NCBI GenBank assembly: GCA_037892935.1
Contig: JAYXKI010000001.1
Coordinates: 2,976,001-3,040,000, forward strand
Direction: 5' to 3'
From: Phlebopus portentosus
Taxonomy: Eukaryota > Basidiomycota > Agaricomycetes > Boletales > Boletinellaceae
Length of the DNA: 64,000 nucleotides
In this document: positions 1 to 14,111 of the stretch, one piece after another
How the letters are laid out: each line of letters opens with the position of its first letter
How positions within the stretch are numbered: position 1 is the first letter of the stretch
Translations under genes and position numbers: made by a program
Notes under the pieces: model-generated
Databases searched by the model: none
What the model saw: the letters and a program-made list of their open reading frames with translations, nothing else
Told to the model about the DNA's origin: nothing

Positions 1-254
1 GGCCGTGCATTGGGTATATCTCGTATACATTATCTACCCTACCCAAAAATGAAGTGCCAAACAACCGAAAATAAAAAAAGAGTAGCAACGCATCGTTCAA
101 CGAAGTTCGTCAAAAGGCAAGAATAAAGTACTACTATACGTACTAAGATTTAATATTGTCCAAGTCATACGAATCAGCTAGTCCATGGGTCGTCAACAAG
201 AGCTCAAAAGAATGAAGCAAAATAAGGTATCACGATGCTCTAGGCAGAGGAGGT

Positions 255-1792
255 TCACAGCAGGAGGAAGACTGCCCCGACGAGTCCGAGGTATGCGCTA
301 GTAGCAGTCATCGAGCGTGATGCACCGCTTGCAGTGGATGATGGTGTCGAAGCGGATCCAGAGCTCGTGCTGTTGGAGGCAGTACCGTTAAGCAGCTTAG
401 CAGTAGCCTGGAACGCGGTGAAGTTGTTCGGGCCGTTGTCGACCGCGTTACTGCAATTCATTTATCAGTCAAGATTCTTTCGAGTAATAAATAAATAACA
501 AATGAGCATACATGGCGAACACCATTCCCATTCCACAGTGTCCAGTCTGACGGCACTATAGAATGTGGGAGTTAGTTAATGCATATATGGTCTCCAGAGA
601 ATACATACGTAGCCCCAGATTGGCTTGGTGTCGTTGACAATGATGCTGTAAGTCGGGAACTGAGCTGTATCTCCGCTTACAGGCATGCTAAACGACCTAA
701 GGTCAGATGCGATCAAGTTAGAGATCCATATCACTTACAAGCCAGAGTCGAATCCTTCCGTTCCTGCGGTCAATGCGAGCTTCTTGCAGGGCTGAGCAAA
801 GGCACTGATGAAAGGAGATCAATCGAACGCCTCTTCTGATAGTTTGATTGAATATAAGCCTACCTCTGAGTCACAGTGTGGTTTTTCGCTTGGCTATATC
901 GGGTGTCAATATAACTGTGGCGGACATCAGGAGGGACAAACGTACAATTGGAAGACGACAACATCATTGGGCTGAGCGGATAACTCGGACGGGTTGAAAG
1001 TAAGCGTGCTGTTACCACCGACAATGATTGTATGCGTCGCAGCGGCAGCAGCAGCAGCAGTCGTCGATGCAGGCTCAGTCGCAACGTCAGTCGTGGCCGC
1101 AGCGGCAGTTGTCGTATCTGGTGCAGCAGTCGCGTAAGGATCAGAAGCAGTGGACGTCGTCGCGTTCCCAGCAAGCTGGGCGCCAATTGCCAAAGCAGAG
1201 TTTTTGAAGTTCGTGAACGAGTTGGGAGTACCATCAGCACCACAGTTAACAGCGAACACCATCCCTTTGCCGCAATGGCTAGCTGGTGTCCCGGCTGCTT
1301 GCGCACAATAAACCCAGATTGGGTTTGTATCATTGACAGTGATAGTGTAGGTAGGGAAGTTGTCAGTGACGCTGGCGTCTACTGGGAAACTGAAATTTTC
1401 ATTCATTCATAAGTTCAGGTAGAACAATAAAAAAGGTAAGCCTACAATCCGGAATTGAATCCGCCATCTTTTTGCCCACATGGGTCAGCGAACGAGGATT
1501 GGACTAATGAAAAATGAAGGGTTAAACAGACGAGATTCTCTCACGCTTGATGCGCCTTACCTGCACTATGATTCTTCTGCTGGAAATTAAAGACGACCTG
1601 GTCGCCAGGTTGAGCAAACTGAAGAGGGAAAAAATTAGCGCGACCGATATTTGCATGGGCATGATAACTCACGATGGCCTCAGGATTGAACTCAAGAGCA
1701 CCCTGTGCGCTTCCAACAGTGACTTGGTGTACTTCAGCACGAACAAAGGAAGCAAGGAGGAGACCCAAAGACAGGACTAAAGGGGAGTACAT
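255..1792 (-). CDS. GPI-anchored secreted protein with two cupredoxin domains
   Basis: Nine exons on the minus strand: 1792-1673, 1618-1561, 1503-1446, 1389-946, 893-864, 804-739, 675-609, 555-512, 450-255, giving 360 residues in one frame. Residues 1-19 are a signal peptide (MYSPLVL...FVRA). Two tandem cupredoxin folds follow, each with the VGD/PGD-VVF-F-x-KNH block and the later Cys-His-Met copper-ligand pattern (YC..HC.KGM in the first, GYC..GHC.MGM in the second). They are separated by an Ala/Thr-rich linker. The C-terminus is Ser/Thr-rich and ends in a hydrophobic tail (GLVGAVFLLL) typical of GPI addition. Family knowledge: such fungal extracellular cupredoxins are wall-associated and may bind copper, but substrates are unknown. 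The 54-base intron 1619-1672 is a multiple of three and could be mistaken for coding. Start chosen because it opens the signal peptide. Confidence 0.88.
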
Positions 1793-2900
1793 GACGACTT
1801 GAAATAGCCAAAAGACGGGAAAAAATGAAGGATGTGATGGGGAGCTACTCAGTAGTAGAGGGCCAATATATGTACTGCCAGAGGACACCGCCTTGGGAAA
1901 TGAAATCTGAAAGAAAGGGAAGAACCGGGGCACCAGGCTTTGTGAAGGGCAAGGATGAAGGGGGTGGTAAAAGGAAAGGAATGAGAACACAAGTGATGGA
2001 CGGGTGACAGTATTTAAGATGGAAGGCGGGCCCGCTTCTACAAAAGAAAACAATGAGATTGGCGCACGCCAGAAATAGCGCCGTCGCGGCCAATGAGGAG
2101 AGGACGTCGGTCGCCACATCTGCCATTGGTCTTTCATCGCAACAGCCGGTCGCACCCGCCCGACGCATTTACACCGGTGGGAACATGCACTATTGCCCAA
2201 GGCACCATTTCAAGTCGGTCAGATGCCTCGTCGCAGTGTACTAGTGATTTTGATCGTATCCAGGTTGCTGTCTATCCCCGATGTTGCTGCCTCCAGTGCG
2301 AGTAATGATGATGTCGTGGAGGTCAGAGGAATAACAACATGTTGTTCACTCACCCTCACCAATCCCAACAGCAGCACAAGCTTGTCTTCTACGCTAACCT
2401 TATATGGAAACTCTATTCCGCCATATCATTCGATCACCGGTAACACCGACCGCCGGCTCGCCTCGGCTCGGGTCCAAAAGATTCTCCCACAGCCTGGCAC
2501 CACTTTACCTGTTCCATCTTCGACGTTCACAGTCAGCTCGAGAACGCGATGTCCCTGGCTGAAACGATGCACAATGGATCTGATGTTTGATGAAATCATC
2601 TACGTTCGCGACAAACATCGCGGCGACTGGCTCCTAAGCTCAGTTTGCGTAGCCACATTCATTATCATCTCAGTTTAACAATAAGACCAGTTAGAACAAG
2701 AGCAGCTGATGTTCGTAGCTTGAATATCAGCCTTATAGTCAGAAGCTCAGAAGGACCGCGCTGTTGATTCACTTGTGCTCTTCTACCTGACCATCTGCTC
2801 AGTCAAGGCCGCACCTAGCTGAGATGCTCGTCCACGGCACCAAAAGCAAGAGACCTATTCCCACGTTTGAAGTAGGTTAGTAGTCTCGGCCTTAATATTA
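1793..2900. promoter_or_regulatory. Divergent intergenic region, cupredoxin / MAP kinase
   Basis: About 1.1 kb between the start of the cupredoxin gene and the earliest possible MAP kinase start. It contains short open frames on both strands (for example 2193-2678) without homology I can recognise and without an ATG in the longest one. Best read as shared upstream sequence and 5' UTRs. No individual operator can be defended. Confidence 0.4.
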
Positions 2901-4753
<1,853 letters not shown>

Positions 4754-5286
4754 ACCACTTATCTTACTCTCGGTTTAGTTATTCCACCTATCTACATACA
4801 TAAAATTTCTTATTCGTAGAGCACACCGGTGTGCTGCTGCTGCCCATTTGTCTATTCGTACTTCGTAGTTCATGCATTCTTCGTGTGTTTTTCTATGTTC
4901 ATGTTTTTTTTTATTGTACTATGTATGCATTTACGATGTGGACAATTCACTTGTTACATTTTGGAACGCAGGAAAGCAAGAAACAGAAGCTACAAAAGGT
5001 TAATTTACCGACACAAGTTGTGCGTACTTGTCAGGACTAAATAAATAGGTATCGAGATGTACGATGATCAAATCAGATGAAGATGAGAGGGCAAGTACAA
5101 GGAGGGCATGGACAAAAGAATTGGAAAACTATGGAAACACATAAGTTCAACTAAGTCGGTTTACGAGTTTATTTACTATCAGCTATGCATTAGGAGAAAA
5201 CTGAGCTACGGTGGGAGTGAACAGATCGCCAAAAAATGTCCTGGTTTGAATATCTATAGAGTTCTCGGTGTAAGGGAACCGCATCG
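4754..5286. other. Convergent 3' intergenic region
   Basis: Lies between the MAP kinase stop and the stop of the minus-strand SAP-like gene. AT-rich, with short overlapping plus-strand open frames (4829-5044) that lack homology or splice context. Presumably 3' UTRs and terminators of two convergent genes. Confidence 0.4.
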
Positions 5287-7443
5287 CTACCAAAACTCCA
5301 TGTTTGAAGAGCCCGCGACTCCGTCACGACCAAAATCGCCAAAGCGAGTGTCGTGATGGAGTTCAGTGCCAAACATCGTCCGTGGAGGCTGTTGGATAGG
5401 CGAATCGTAAATCACGCCAGGAGCGGCGGTTCCCAACCCATAGCCTAGCGCAATAGGCATGTTCGTAGGTATCATTCCGTGGTTCTGGGCTTGCGGTTGC
5501 GCATCTCGCCGAGGATAGACTGGTGTTGCAGTCTCACCGAAAGGCAGAGTGAACAAGCCCTCGGCGTATGGGTCAAAGGGAGAACAGGCGTCCTCGCGAA
5601 CAGGACTGAGATTATCAACCGATACTCGGAAGCGGGCGTGGCCGGATGGACGAGGCGGAGTGTGAGGACGCGCAACGGTACTCGAAATCCGGCGCGGCTC
5701 TTGCGGGAGGTGCTGGGGACTGTTATTATGCTGGCCATTGGCATTGGCATCCGCTGCAGCAATGCGAGCTCCTAGCTTCGTCACTGATAGCTGTGAGAAG
5801 CTCTCTCCATCGTCAAAATAGTTGAAAATGTCATCGCGCGGTGTCGAGGATGCAGCATTACAGAAGTCAAGCATGATCATATCATCCGATCGCATTTCCC
5901 CCTGATGTGCATCAACCGCAAAGTTGTCGGGTGCTTGCGGAGGCGGAGGAGTGCTGACCGAGGGTTGTGTCGACGGACCTGACGCCGAACTTCCAGCTGA
6001 ACCAGCACAATCCTCTCCACCTCCATGGTCCGGAGTGGGGTTTTCAGGTTCGGGCTTTGGCTCAATCACTTTCTCTTGGAGAGGACGTCGTTCCGCACCC
6101 GTTCGCGCTCGCTTTCGATCTGGCATCATATGCCGAGCATTCTCTTCCTGCCTGACGGCGTCGCCTTCACCTGCGCTCGCAATTGGATTACAAGGTCGCT
6201 TTCCCAAGGCAATCTCCGAAGGACCAGGTGGAGACTTGGAACGTGAAAAAGGATTCTCGCTGGCATGCACAGCAAGCAATGTCGCAGGAGGATCAAGTAC
6301 AGGTGTCGCCTTGGCGTTTGTATTCAAGTTGACATTACTTTCAGCGAAAGGAGTAGGTACGCGTCTGAGAAAATGAAGGTCAGTTTTACTCAGGTACAAC
6401 GATAAGTACAGTTTACCTCATCATTTTGCCTTTCGCGATAGCAGTCGATGAAGCTGCTTTGACTTGCTCGAGCGTGTCTTTTAGTGCCTTTAACTGGTCT
6501 TCTAAGAAAGGTATTTTCGAAACCTCGCTTCGAAGAGTTAGCACCTCAGTTTGCAGACATTAAGTTCTCCACGAAGACCCTGGATTTCAGCCTCCCTCTG
6601 CTGCACGGAAGCCTTGAGGTAGGCAACTTGAGACGGTACGTTCCTGAGAGACTCAAGCTGACGCTTAACGTCTGCTTCTCTGAACGTAGACTCCAATCTA
6701 CCCAGACGAGCGACGACGTCATTATTTTCGCTCGTCGACGAGCTTACGCGGTCAGCATTTTGATCTGTTAATTGGGTAGATTGAGTTGACTCAGGTTCTG
6801 CAAAAGGAGGTAACGATCAACCATTGCTCGGAATTGTGACCAAAATGGGTTTCACACCTTCGGCGATTGTCGCTTCAGGAGGCTTGAATGCACGACCAAT
6901 TTTGCCCCGATTGCCTTTGAGGTACCGGAGGAGCGTGATGAGGCCCGAAGACTCGACCCTGCAACGGCAGAGGGCCTCCCTACGCCGAGCTTGTACTGAG
7001 TGAGCTTTGACTTGCTCGTCCGTGGTGATCCGTGAGCAATGGTATTGCTGGACGAAGCCACTAGCGATGTGGAAGAGCTAGAGCCGGACGTTCCTCTTGA
7101 TCTGAGGGACGAGACCCTTGTTGAAGAACGGGTCGAAACTCGACGCGGTGCTGGCAACTGTTGTTGCCTGCTGGGACCAACAAGAGGGGACATGTTTGAC
7201 CTTTGCAAACATTAGCGCAGAAAGAGTAGAATAGAAGACTAGAGCCATACTGGAATGAATCAAGCAGGAGCTCGACAAGAGCCTCCGTCTTCATATTGGC
7301 ACGGACGCCATAGTCCTAAAAAGACGTCAAAGACAGAGCACAGAGAAGAGGACGAGACATGCCTTGCAGAGCTTCTGAATATCAGCCCGTTTCAGAGAAG
7401 TCAGATACTCCCGCGTAAAGGGCTTGCCTGCGGTTAGCATCAT
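5287..7443 (-). CDS. SAP-like, coiled-coil nuclear protein; two frame breaks
   Basis: Five exons: 7443-7363, 7315-7251, 7200-6858, 6797-6417, 6364-5287, about 649 residues if two missing bases are allowed. The N-terminus (LTSLKRADIQKLCKDYG then KTEALVELLLDS) resembles a SAP DNA-binding helix pair. A Ser/Arg-rich segment, a heptad-like coiled coil and a long Pro/Ser-rich tail with a basic stretch (DRKRARTG) follow. The first intron uses a GC donor (AAG|GCATGT). Two breaks interrupt the frame: at the A-run 6900-6903 (minus-strand AAAA) and at about 6558-6564. In both cases protein-like sequence continues in the frame expected from one missing base, and total length then becomes a multiple of three. 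I infer a nuclear or chromosome-associated role. I cannot name an orthologue with certainty. Confidence 0.7.
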
Positions 7444-7662
7444 CGCGAGGTGGCAAGGCCAGGAATCAGGAAGGTGAAGCGAGATGGTTGTGGAATAGGA
7501 AGGAGTTGTGGCGGCTTTCCTGAAACGGACACGCGTCTCGCAAATTCGAACATGTGTCACATGATCGTGCCAAACGCGTGCAGCCTCTCCTATGTGCTGT
7601 GCCGAACCTGCCATGTTCGACTTCTACGATTAGCATCTCTGTTCCAGGGCACAAGTCAAGGG
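7444..7662. promoter_or_regulatory. Short divergent promoter (SAP-like gene / LIM gene)
   Basis: 219 bases separate the two divergent start codons at 7443 (minus) and 7663 (plus). Both promoters must lie here or overlap into 5' exons. No clear TATA or operator was identified. Confidence 0.45.
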
Positions 7663-10329
7663 ATGGGATTCTGCCGCAGGTGTGGCGATATTGTCTCAGG
7701 CGTCCGTTGTAAATGTATGTGTTTTTTCGTGTAGTGACATTGGAGTAATTCTGGAGCAACTCACTCTGAACAGGCGGCGGACTTGCGGTAAGGGCTTCTG
7801 TTGATTTCTCTCAGACAGCATCGAATGCTGCTCAGCCAGACCTCTGGTCTCGTACATATGTGCGTTCTACACCACATAGCCCTTCTCCGATCAGGGAGCG
7901 TTCCACCACCTTGCCGGCCTCGACGACTCGGCCATTCTCCGATACCCCTACCTTTTCCCGTCCCAAAAGCACTTACTTTTCTCACTCGACCCTTAGTGAC
8001 TCGCTCGTGTCGCATATAGAGTCAAATCTTACTCACGATTCCCAAAACGCGGTTAAAATCGGTGCCGCAAAGAAAGACGATATATATAATGCTTCCTCCT
8101 CCCAGGGCGATATTCTGCCCGATCCTAATACTTCTACGCTGGCTAAGGCGTATGGCTCCGTCCTTCAACCCAAGGAATCGCTTTCTATCTTTGCATGCGT
8201 CGCTTGCTCCAACCCTTTTCCGCCGGATGCTACGATTTACCCTGACCCCAACGAGCCGACAACTACAACCCGTTTCCTCTGCAAGTCTTGCTTCACTACG
8301 AACGGTGGGGCGAAAGGTGATTGCGCTTCATGCGGAAAGCCGATCCTGATACTTACAAGTGAGGGTGGCTTCATCGAGAATGCTGCTCGTATATGGCATA
8401 AACGTTGCTTCCGATGCGATGGCTGCTTCAGAGATATCAGTGATAGACCAATGGTCGACATTACAGGGCGGCCGTCGTGCGAGGACTGTTTTGATACCTG
8501 CCTGAAGCGCCCACGCGCTGATAGCATAGGCTCAAAGCGAGCCTCTTTATCTACTCCCGATAAGGTGGATGTCAGAAGCAATCCAGGTGGAATGAAGAGA
8601 GGAACCAGCCGAGAGGGAAGTCCTGCGATTGAAGAACTTCAGCAAAGACTTGGGATAAAAAGTCGGGAATCTAGTCCGCTCATTGGACGCAAAGCCGCGA
8701 AGCTACCCCACCGTGAAGCCAGCCCAATACCAGATTTTACCCATCGTCTTTCTAACACGTCTATTAAGGCCAATCAAAGCTCCAGCTTAAAGGACGCCGC
8801 CACCCAGGATTCGCCTTCGAAGACTTCGGATGCAAGTCCAAGTGGTCGTTACGCGAGATTCCGGCTCTCTTCGATTTCGGCTTCTTCAAAGCCTTTATCT
8901 ATCCATAGCCCTTCTCCACGAGCAGAGAACCACGTAGTCGATGATATGGAGTGGCGTGTGCTTCGCAGGTCGTTTAATGGCTCACCAAGTCCAACATCAT
9001 TCCCATCAACGGTATCGTCTCGCGATTCCCTCAGCGGAGCTCCTTACACACCCGACCTCACGGACAGCTCTAGTTGTGCGTCGACGTTTTCCCCTCCTTC
9101 TACGCCTTGCAATAGTTCACCGGAACAACATGACGCTACTCCTAACAAGACGCCGACAAAGTTGAACCCTAGCCAGACAGACGTGCCTTCTGCAAAATTA
9201 GTTCCAAGCTCACCTTCGACACCGTGTGCGAAATGCCTTAAACCCTTATTTAGAACCCGCTGCGGGGGGAAATTTGTTACTGTTCCAGAAGAATCGTCAA
9301 AGCGGCTTCCGCCAAAAAGTTATCACACCGAATGCTTCCGGTGCGCTGTCTGTGAAAAGCCTTTTGAAGAAACCAAGAACGGACAAGCCATTTTCATCCG
9401 AACGTCGACCGGATGTTGTCACATCAATGTAAGCAAGAGAATCTTATTTATGTCACTCTGTTTAAGTTTGTTCTAGTGTACAACTCCAGAACGTATCGTT
9501 ATCCGTCCCATCAAGACGAAATCAATCTCAGTATCTCTCACTTCCTCGTCAACGAAGCAGGACAAGCCACCGATTACAGCACCACCGGCGATGAGCTCTT
9601 TCCCAAGATTTGGGTGCGCAGGGACTTGTCCTGGCTGTCGCATTTCCGTGTCACCAATGGAACGCGGCGTAGTACCAGGCCCTCAAGGAAGTAGATGGCA
9701 TGCATCTTGTCTTGTTTGCGGTGGTAAGGGCGCTCAGTCGGGCCTACGGCGTACTCCTAACACACCAGGATGTGGTAAACGTCTCGACAGCGCCGCGAAG
9801 ACTGACGGGGATGGCGGCGTTTGGTGTCGCGAATGCTTGGTAAGGCTCTCTTCCATTCTACAAAAGAATTTGCTTTCTTACATTTTATTGACTCCGAATG
9901 TCGACCGTTCTGTAGCTTCTTATCGATTCAGTGACCAGACAGGAATCACCAACAAGACCCTTAGAGCCCTCATTTACAGGCACTTCTGGGATGTTCCGTT
10001 TCCCTTCAATGGGGGGACGCAGGAATGAAGGTATAGCGCCTCAGCTGACGGGAATGACGACAATCGCGCGACAGTTTACGGGCATGGGTGCGTTGACAAG
10101 TCAGTTAACTGGGAGCGGATTGAACCCGACTCGACAACTACCAAGGGACATAAATCGATCGCCCAGTCCAACAAAGGGAGTGCTGTTGAACAGATTCAAT
10201 GAAGGTCGTCGCGCTGCATTCCCGCGCCCAAAGAGCGTTGGCGGAATCCGCGGAAAGAGCATCGATGAAGGAAGAGGTATGTTTTTGGTACGCCAGCTAA
10301 CTGGAAACGGCGCTGGATTGGATCCTTGA
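7663..10329 (+). CDS. LIM-domain protein with three zinc-finger regions
   Basis: Five exons 7663-7714, 7774-7787, 7815-9428, 9477-9839, 9916-10329, 818 residues, all phases consistent. A Cys-rich N-terminus (MGFCRRCGD..RCKCGG) precedes three LIM-type regions with paired CxxC and WHxxCF / YHxxCF / WHxxCL signatures: roughly residues 149-255, 494-562 and 608-682. Between the first and second is about 230 residues of Ser/Pro-rich, probably disordered sequence. The C-terminus repeats a Q-(L/F)-T-G motif five times. LIM proteins are scaffolds at actin, septin or polarity sites, and paxillin-like proteins at the division site are a plausible parallel. The exact partner is unknown. The 14-base second exon is supported by the conserved CGG that it completes. 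Confidence 0.85.
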
Positions 10330-11197
10330 TCATTTCCACGAGTCGATGCGGATCTGCACAGAATAGTCTACACGACGATCACTGGTATCCAGAGTCTTCC
10401 GTTGGACGCTGACTTTTAATGGCCGAGACTAGTTAATGACTGAATAGGCTTGAACGAATTATCGGCTACGGACCTTGGACAGTTGACAACATAGGTCATC
10501 TCAATGTACTGTACTTGGCCTGCTTGAGCACTTGTAGTTTTTCCCAAATGTACTTTGGTTTTCGTATTTGACCGTGATCGGTTGATGAGTGCCAGTAGCG
10601 AAGGTACCTAAAACGGCGTGGGCTATGTGAGCCATTTGGGGCCGTAGAGATCGTCACCAAGGCAAACGCGCTCCGATTCGCGAAGCTCTGGACATGGATA
10701 TTAAGTACAACAGTCTTCAGATCAGATGCACTACTCCTTCTATCCAACCACGGGCGCGGCGTCTCCCACAGCCTTCAACAACACCACCCGTCGTCTGTCC
10801 TTTCTCTTGACCTTGTTGTGCATCGTCATTGCAGCGTACCGTTCACTCGCGTACGCCTCGCGCCTGTCTCATCGGGTCTGTTGAATGAATACTTCGCGGT
10901 AAAGCTGTTGAACGCTCTTTCTTCAAGCATTGGACCGCCTTATCTTCACCCGCTTGACGCTGGTTGCTTCATTGATCTCGGGTATCCCTTTTTTCAGGCC
11001 TGAGAGGCCGTGCCTTCTCAGCTGCCTTAGTTTTCTTTCTTCGTGCACCTTTGCAAGGGCTTTTGTCGCTCGCTGGACGTTGTGCATATCATTTTCTTCG
11101 TGTTCGACGACTCGTTTTGTGGAAATAACTGCTCAGGGCAGTTATCAATCCAACTCCTGTCTATAATTCATCCACCAGGCGCCAAGCCTCACTCTTT
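10330..11197. other. Intergenic, no supported gene
   Basis: 868 bases between the LIM gene stop and the start of the 7-TM gene, both on the plus strand, so it holds a 3' UTR and a promoter. An ATG at 10726 opens about 50 hydrophobic codons, and a second hydrophobic frame runs 10818-11003. Neither connects by a convincing splice to the next gene. Confidence 0.4.
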
Positions 11198-14111
11198 ATG
11201 CCTTTCCTTTTCATGCACAGGCTTGTGCCCTTGTCCCTCTTTTCTCTCCTAGTTTCCTATCCAGTTCAAACATTTGCTTATTCTGCCTCCGTCTCACTAA
11301 CGAGTGATGTGGCGGTGAGTACCAGGATTTTACGCCAAAAAGCGTATTTTGGCTTTGACGTGATGGGAATGCTAATCTTCCGATCGTCGTTTCAAATAGT
11401 TCGGCGCAATCCTGGCCGATATTCCTTTCCTTTCCGTGGGCCTGGTTGGCTTTGCTGTCTATACCTTCTTCTTCGTTATGAGAAGGCTGAACCGGTGAGT
11501 GCTATGGAAATTCTCTCAAGAGGCAATGTATTCTAACTAATGCCTGCAGAGTCACAACTTATATTCACGTCTCTGTTTTCTTTGCGTTCGTAGCGGGTGT
11601 TTTTGACTTGAGCCAAATCTTTCGTCGAGGATACTGGAACATGACGTATGGCCTTGGCATCTCATCCGTAGAGGTGCTCATCATCTTGCGTGAGATTTCT
11701 CATGCGTTATCCTTTGGAATGCGATATCTCTTCTTCTGGGCATTCGTGGCGGAGCCCCCGCGAGGGGAACTTCCCTTTGTCCCGATGCAGGACGACCGAC
11801 GACCGAATTTTATATCCCTCAGCTCAGATTCTGTTTTACACAGTGGAGACTGGGCGAGGCTGAAGCTGATAGGAATATTTCTCAAATGGGCGTTGTTGTT
11901 GTTGGTAGTGGCGGTACTGACTCTTCAGATACTTTGGAGGCTAGTAAATGCCTTCCAGGATTTTGGCCCAATTTATGTTACGGAAGCGGGTATCGAGATT
12001 GGGCTCTCCGTGGCGTTCATTTTGAAGCTCGTAATCAACACATTTCTCTCTCCCCTTGTTCCCCGTTGGCACACTCTTCGCGACTACTCGCCAGCCATTC
12101 TTGCCCTTCTATTTGGTATGGGGGTGGCCATAGGCAACCTTCTATGCTGTGAGCGAATTCTTTGCTTATTTCGGTTTTCCTTGGTCTCACTGTGGCATCA
12201 GTCAAATTCACGGAGTCAACACTCGGTCGCTTTTTCCAGGCTGTCGAGCTATACATACTGATCCTCTTCGTTCTCATTTCTGCGTTCTATAAAATGCCTG
12301 TGCGTACAAGCGTTGTCGCGGAGCTTGTTCGTCGCCGACTCACCGCCGCTGGTTATGGGGACCTTGAAAATTCCGGAGGCGTCAATAATCGACAATCTCA
12401 GCTTTCCATGGTTCAGGCTCCGTATTCCATGCCACAGAGCATGGGAGTATTACGTGAGAATGAAAACAGACGAATGGACGCACCGTCGCGTCCCAGCTTT
12501 ACAGAGCGTATTTCGTCTAGTTCCATCTTCAGCTCAAGACTTATATCTAGAAGAGGTGGATCAGGTCAAATACGCACGCTCGGTAATACAGCAACGAATG
12601 GGAGGGAGATCAACGCCGTCTTTGGGATAGTAACAATCCAGACCCCAGTCCGAGTCCTGGTGCACAGAGGAGCTTTCGTAACTCGCTTGATAATACTCCT
12701 GAGCAAACGCCTACTGCTGCGATGCGCGAGGCTCCAGGCTGGAGCGATCCTGTACTTACATCTGTCATGCCAGGGACGCGCACCGGGCCATCGAATCCAA
12801 CGTCAGCCGGTACTAAAGGGAAAGAGAGGGACAACTTGATTCCGCAGATCGTTGTTGCAGATGACGCATCACAGTACACAACAGACCGCAACTCCACTCC
12901 CATGCCTTCCCTACCTCTTTATTCTCGCGACGCTACCGATTCCCCAGTTTACGGACTTGACGGGATAATTCGGAATCTACAGCAGAGCGGAGCTGTTGGG
13001 CTGTTTGAAGAAGACATAAACTCTCAGAGGTCCTCAGGTATTGAGAGCCTTCTCCGTCAGCAGGCGGAGCTAGACAAAAGCATAGCCGGTCTGCGTAGAT
13101 TCTCCATGGCCTCTGGTAATCGCACGACGTCTAGAATGCAGTGGGACTCCCTGCAAAGTGACATCTCGCTTTCGAACTTCCCAGAGCCGCCGACACTGGC
13201 CAGGTCACTCAAATCGGAACGCTCGGCGTCATTGTTATCGACGGGCTTACGCCCCATTGACGAGGATGCTGCGTCTGTTCCAGAGACTGAAATAGATCGG
13301 TCGAAGTCAATGGCTATCAGTGCAATAAGTGACAACAGTATGATTGTAGATGATGTTGCCTTCCAACTTCTACCCCCGCGGATGCCAGCAGTTATGGCAG
13401 AACAGCCCGAAAGGGCCCAGAATCAATCTGTGTCAATTATCTCGCGGGATAGCTTGGACTCAGTTCTGCAGGATTCGAATCCTGGTCGCGCCTTCCGTCT
13501 CGGTTCCCAAGGAACACAATATGACGTGACTTCGTTTATTGGCGGTGGGTACATTGAAAACCACCATAGCAAAGCAGTGTCTGAATTCCTTTTCTGACAA
13601 TACAGGCCTTACGACTCCTGCGCTAAGAGACTCTCCGCAGCTGACAGATATTTCCGAGCGAGATCGAGTATCGGACACAGACTCTGGCAATAATGATCCT
13701 GGAACCATCGCTGATGCTAAACGCGTTCAGGTCGTTGACAAGGGCCGACCATCCGAGGATAGCGTACCCGACAGTGGAATAGGAGAGTCCTCGATGAATG
13801 TACCGGATTTCGTGCCGCCTCCACCGGCGGTGACTGTAATCGAGTCGCAACCCTCGTCGCAAAGTCAACCACAAGGGATTCGGCCTCAATTGCTGACTGG
13901 TGGGAAGCCGCCTGGACCTGGTAGGGGTCGTGGTCTTCCAACAGGGCCACGTGGTCGACTGGAGATTAGCAACCCAATCCGACGAAACTCCAGTGTTCTC
14001 AATGATCGTACTGCCTTCCAACGGCCCCGGCCTGCGCCGCTTGTCTTGCAGAACGCGAACGATAATCGGCCGACAGCCCCGGATCCGCCTCGTAACGCTG
14101 GATACTTCTAG
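11198..14111 (+). CDS. Seven-TM membrane protein with signal peptide and long cytosolic tail; one frame break
   Basis: Five exons 11198-11314, 11400-11494, 11550-12148, 12202-13544, 13606-14111, about 886 residues. Residues 1-39 look like a signal peptide (PLSLFSLLVSYPVQTFAYS). Seven hydrophobic spans follow within about 240 residues (first in VGLVGFAVYTFFF, last in LYILILFVLISAFY). Then comes a 560-residue Ser/Pro-rich tail with a Gly/Pro/Arg segment (PPGPGRGRGLPTGPRGR). Exon 12202-13544 is one base short. The frame used by the membrane part passes to the frame used by the tail at the GGG/GGG runs around 12600-12606. Topology (cleavable signal, seven TM, large tail) is receptor-like and recalls fungal pH sensors of the PalH/Rim21 and Rra1 kind, but I see no diagnostic motif, so this is an analogy only. 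Confidence 0.72.

Noticed and set aside
2193..2678. A 161-codon plus-strand frame upstream of the MAP kinase whose first residues (PFQVG) resemble a MAPK N-terminus.
   Set aside because: It has no ATG in frame after the upstream stop, would need a ~780-base intron to reach the kinase, and the rest of the frame shows no kinase similarity.
10726..10899. ATG-initiated hydrophobic short frame upstream of the 7-TM gene, possibly an extra 5' exon or small secreted peptide.
   Set aside because: No donor joins it in phase to 11198 or 11400, and the gene already has its own signal peptide at 11198.
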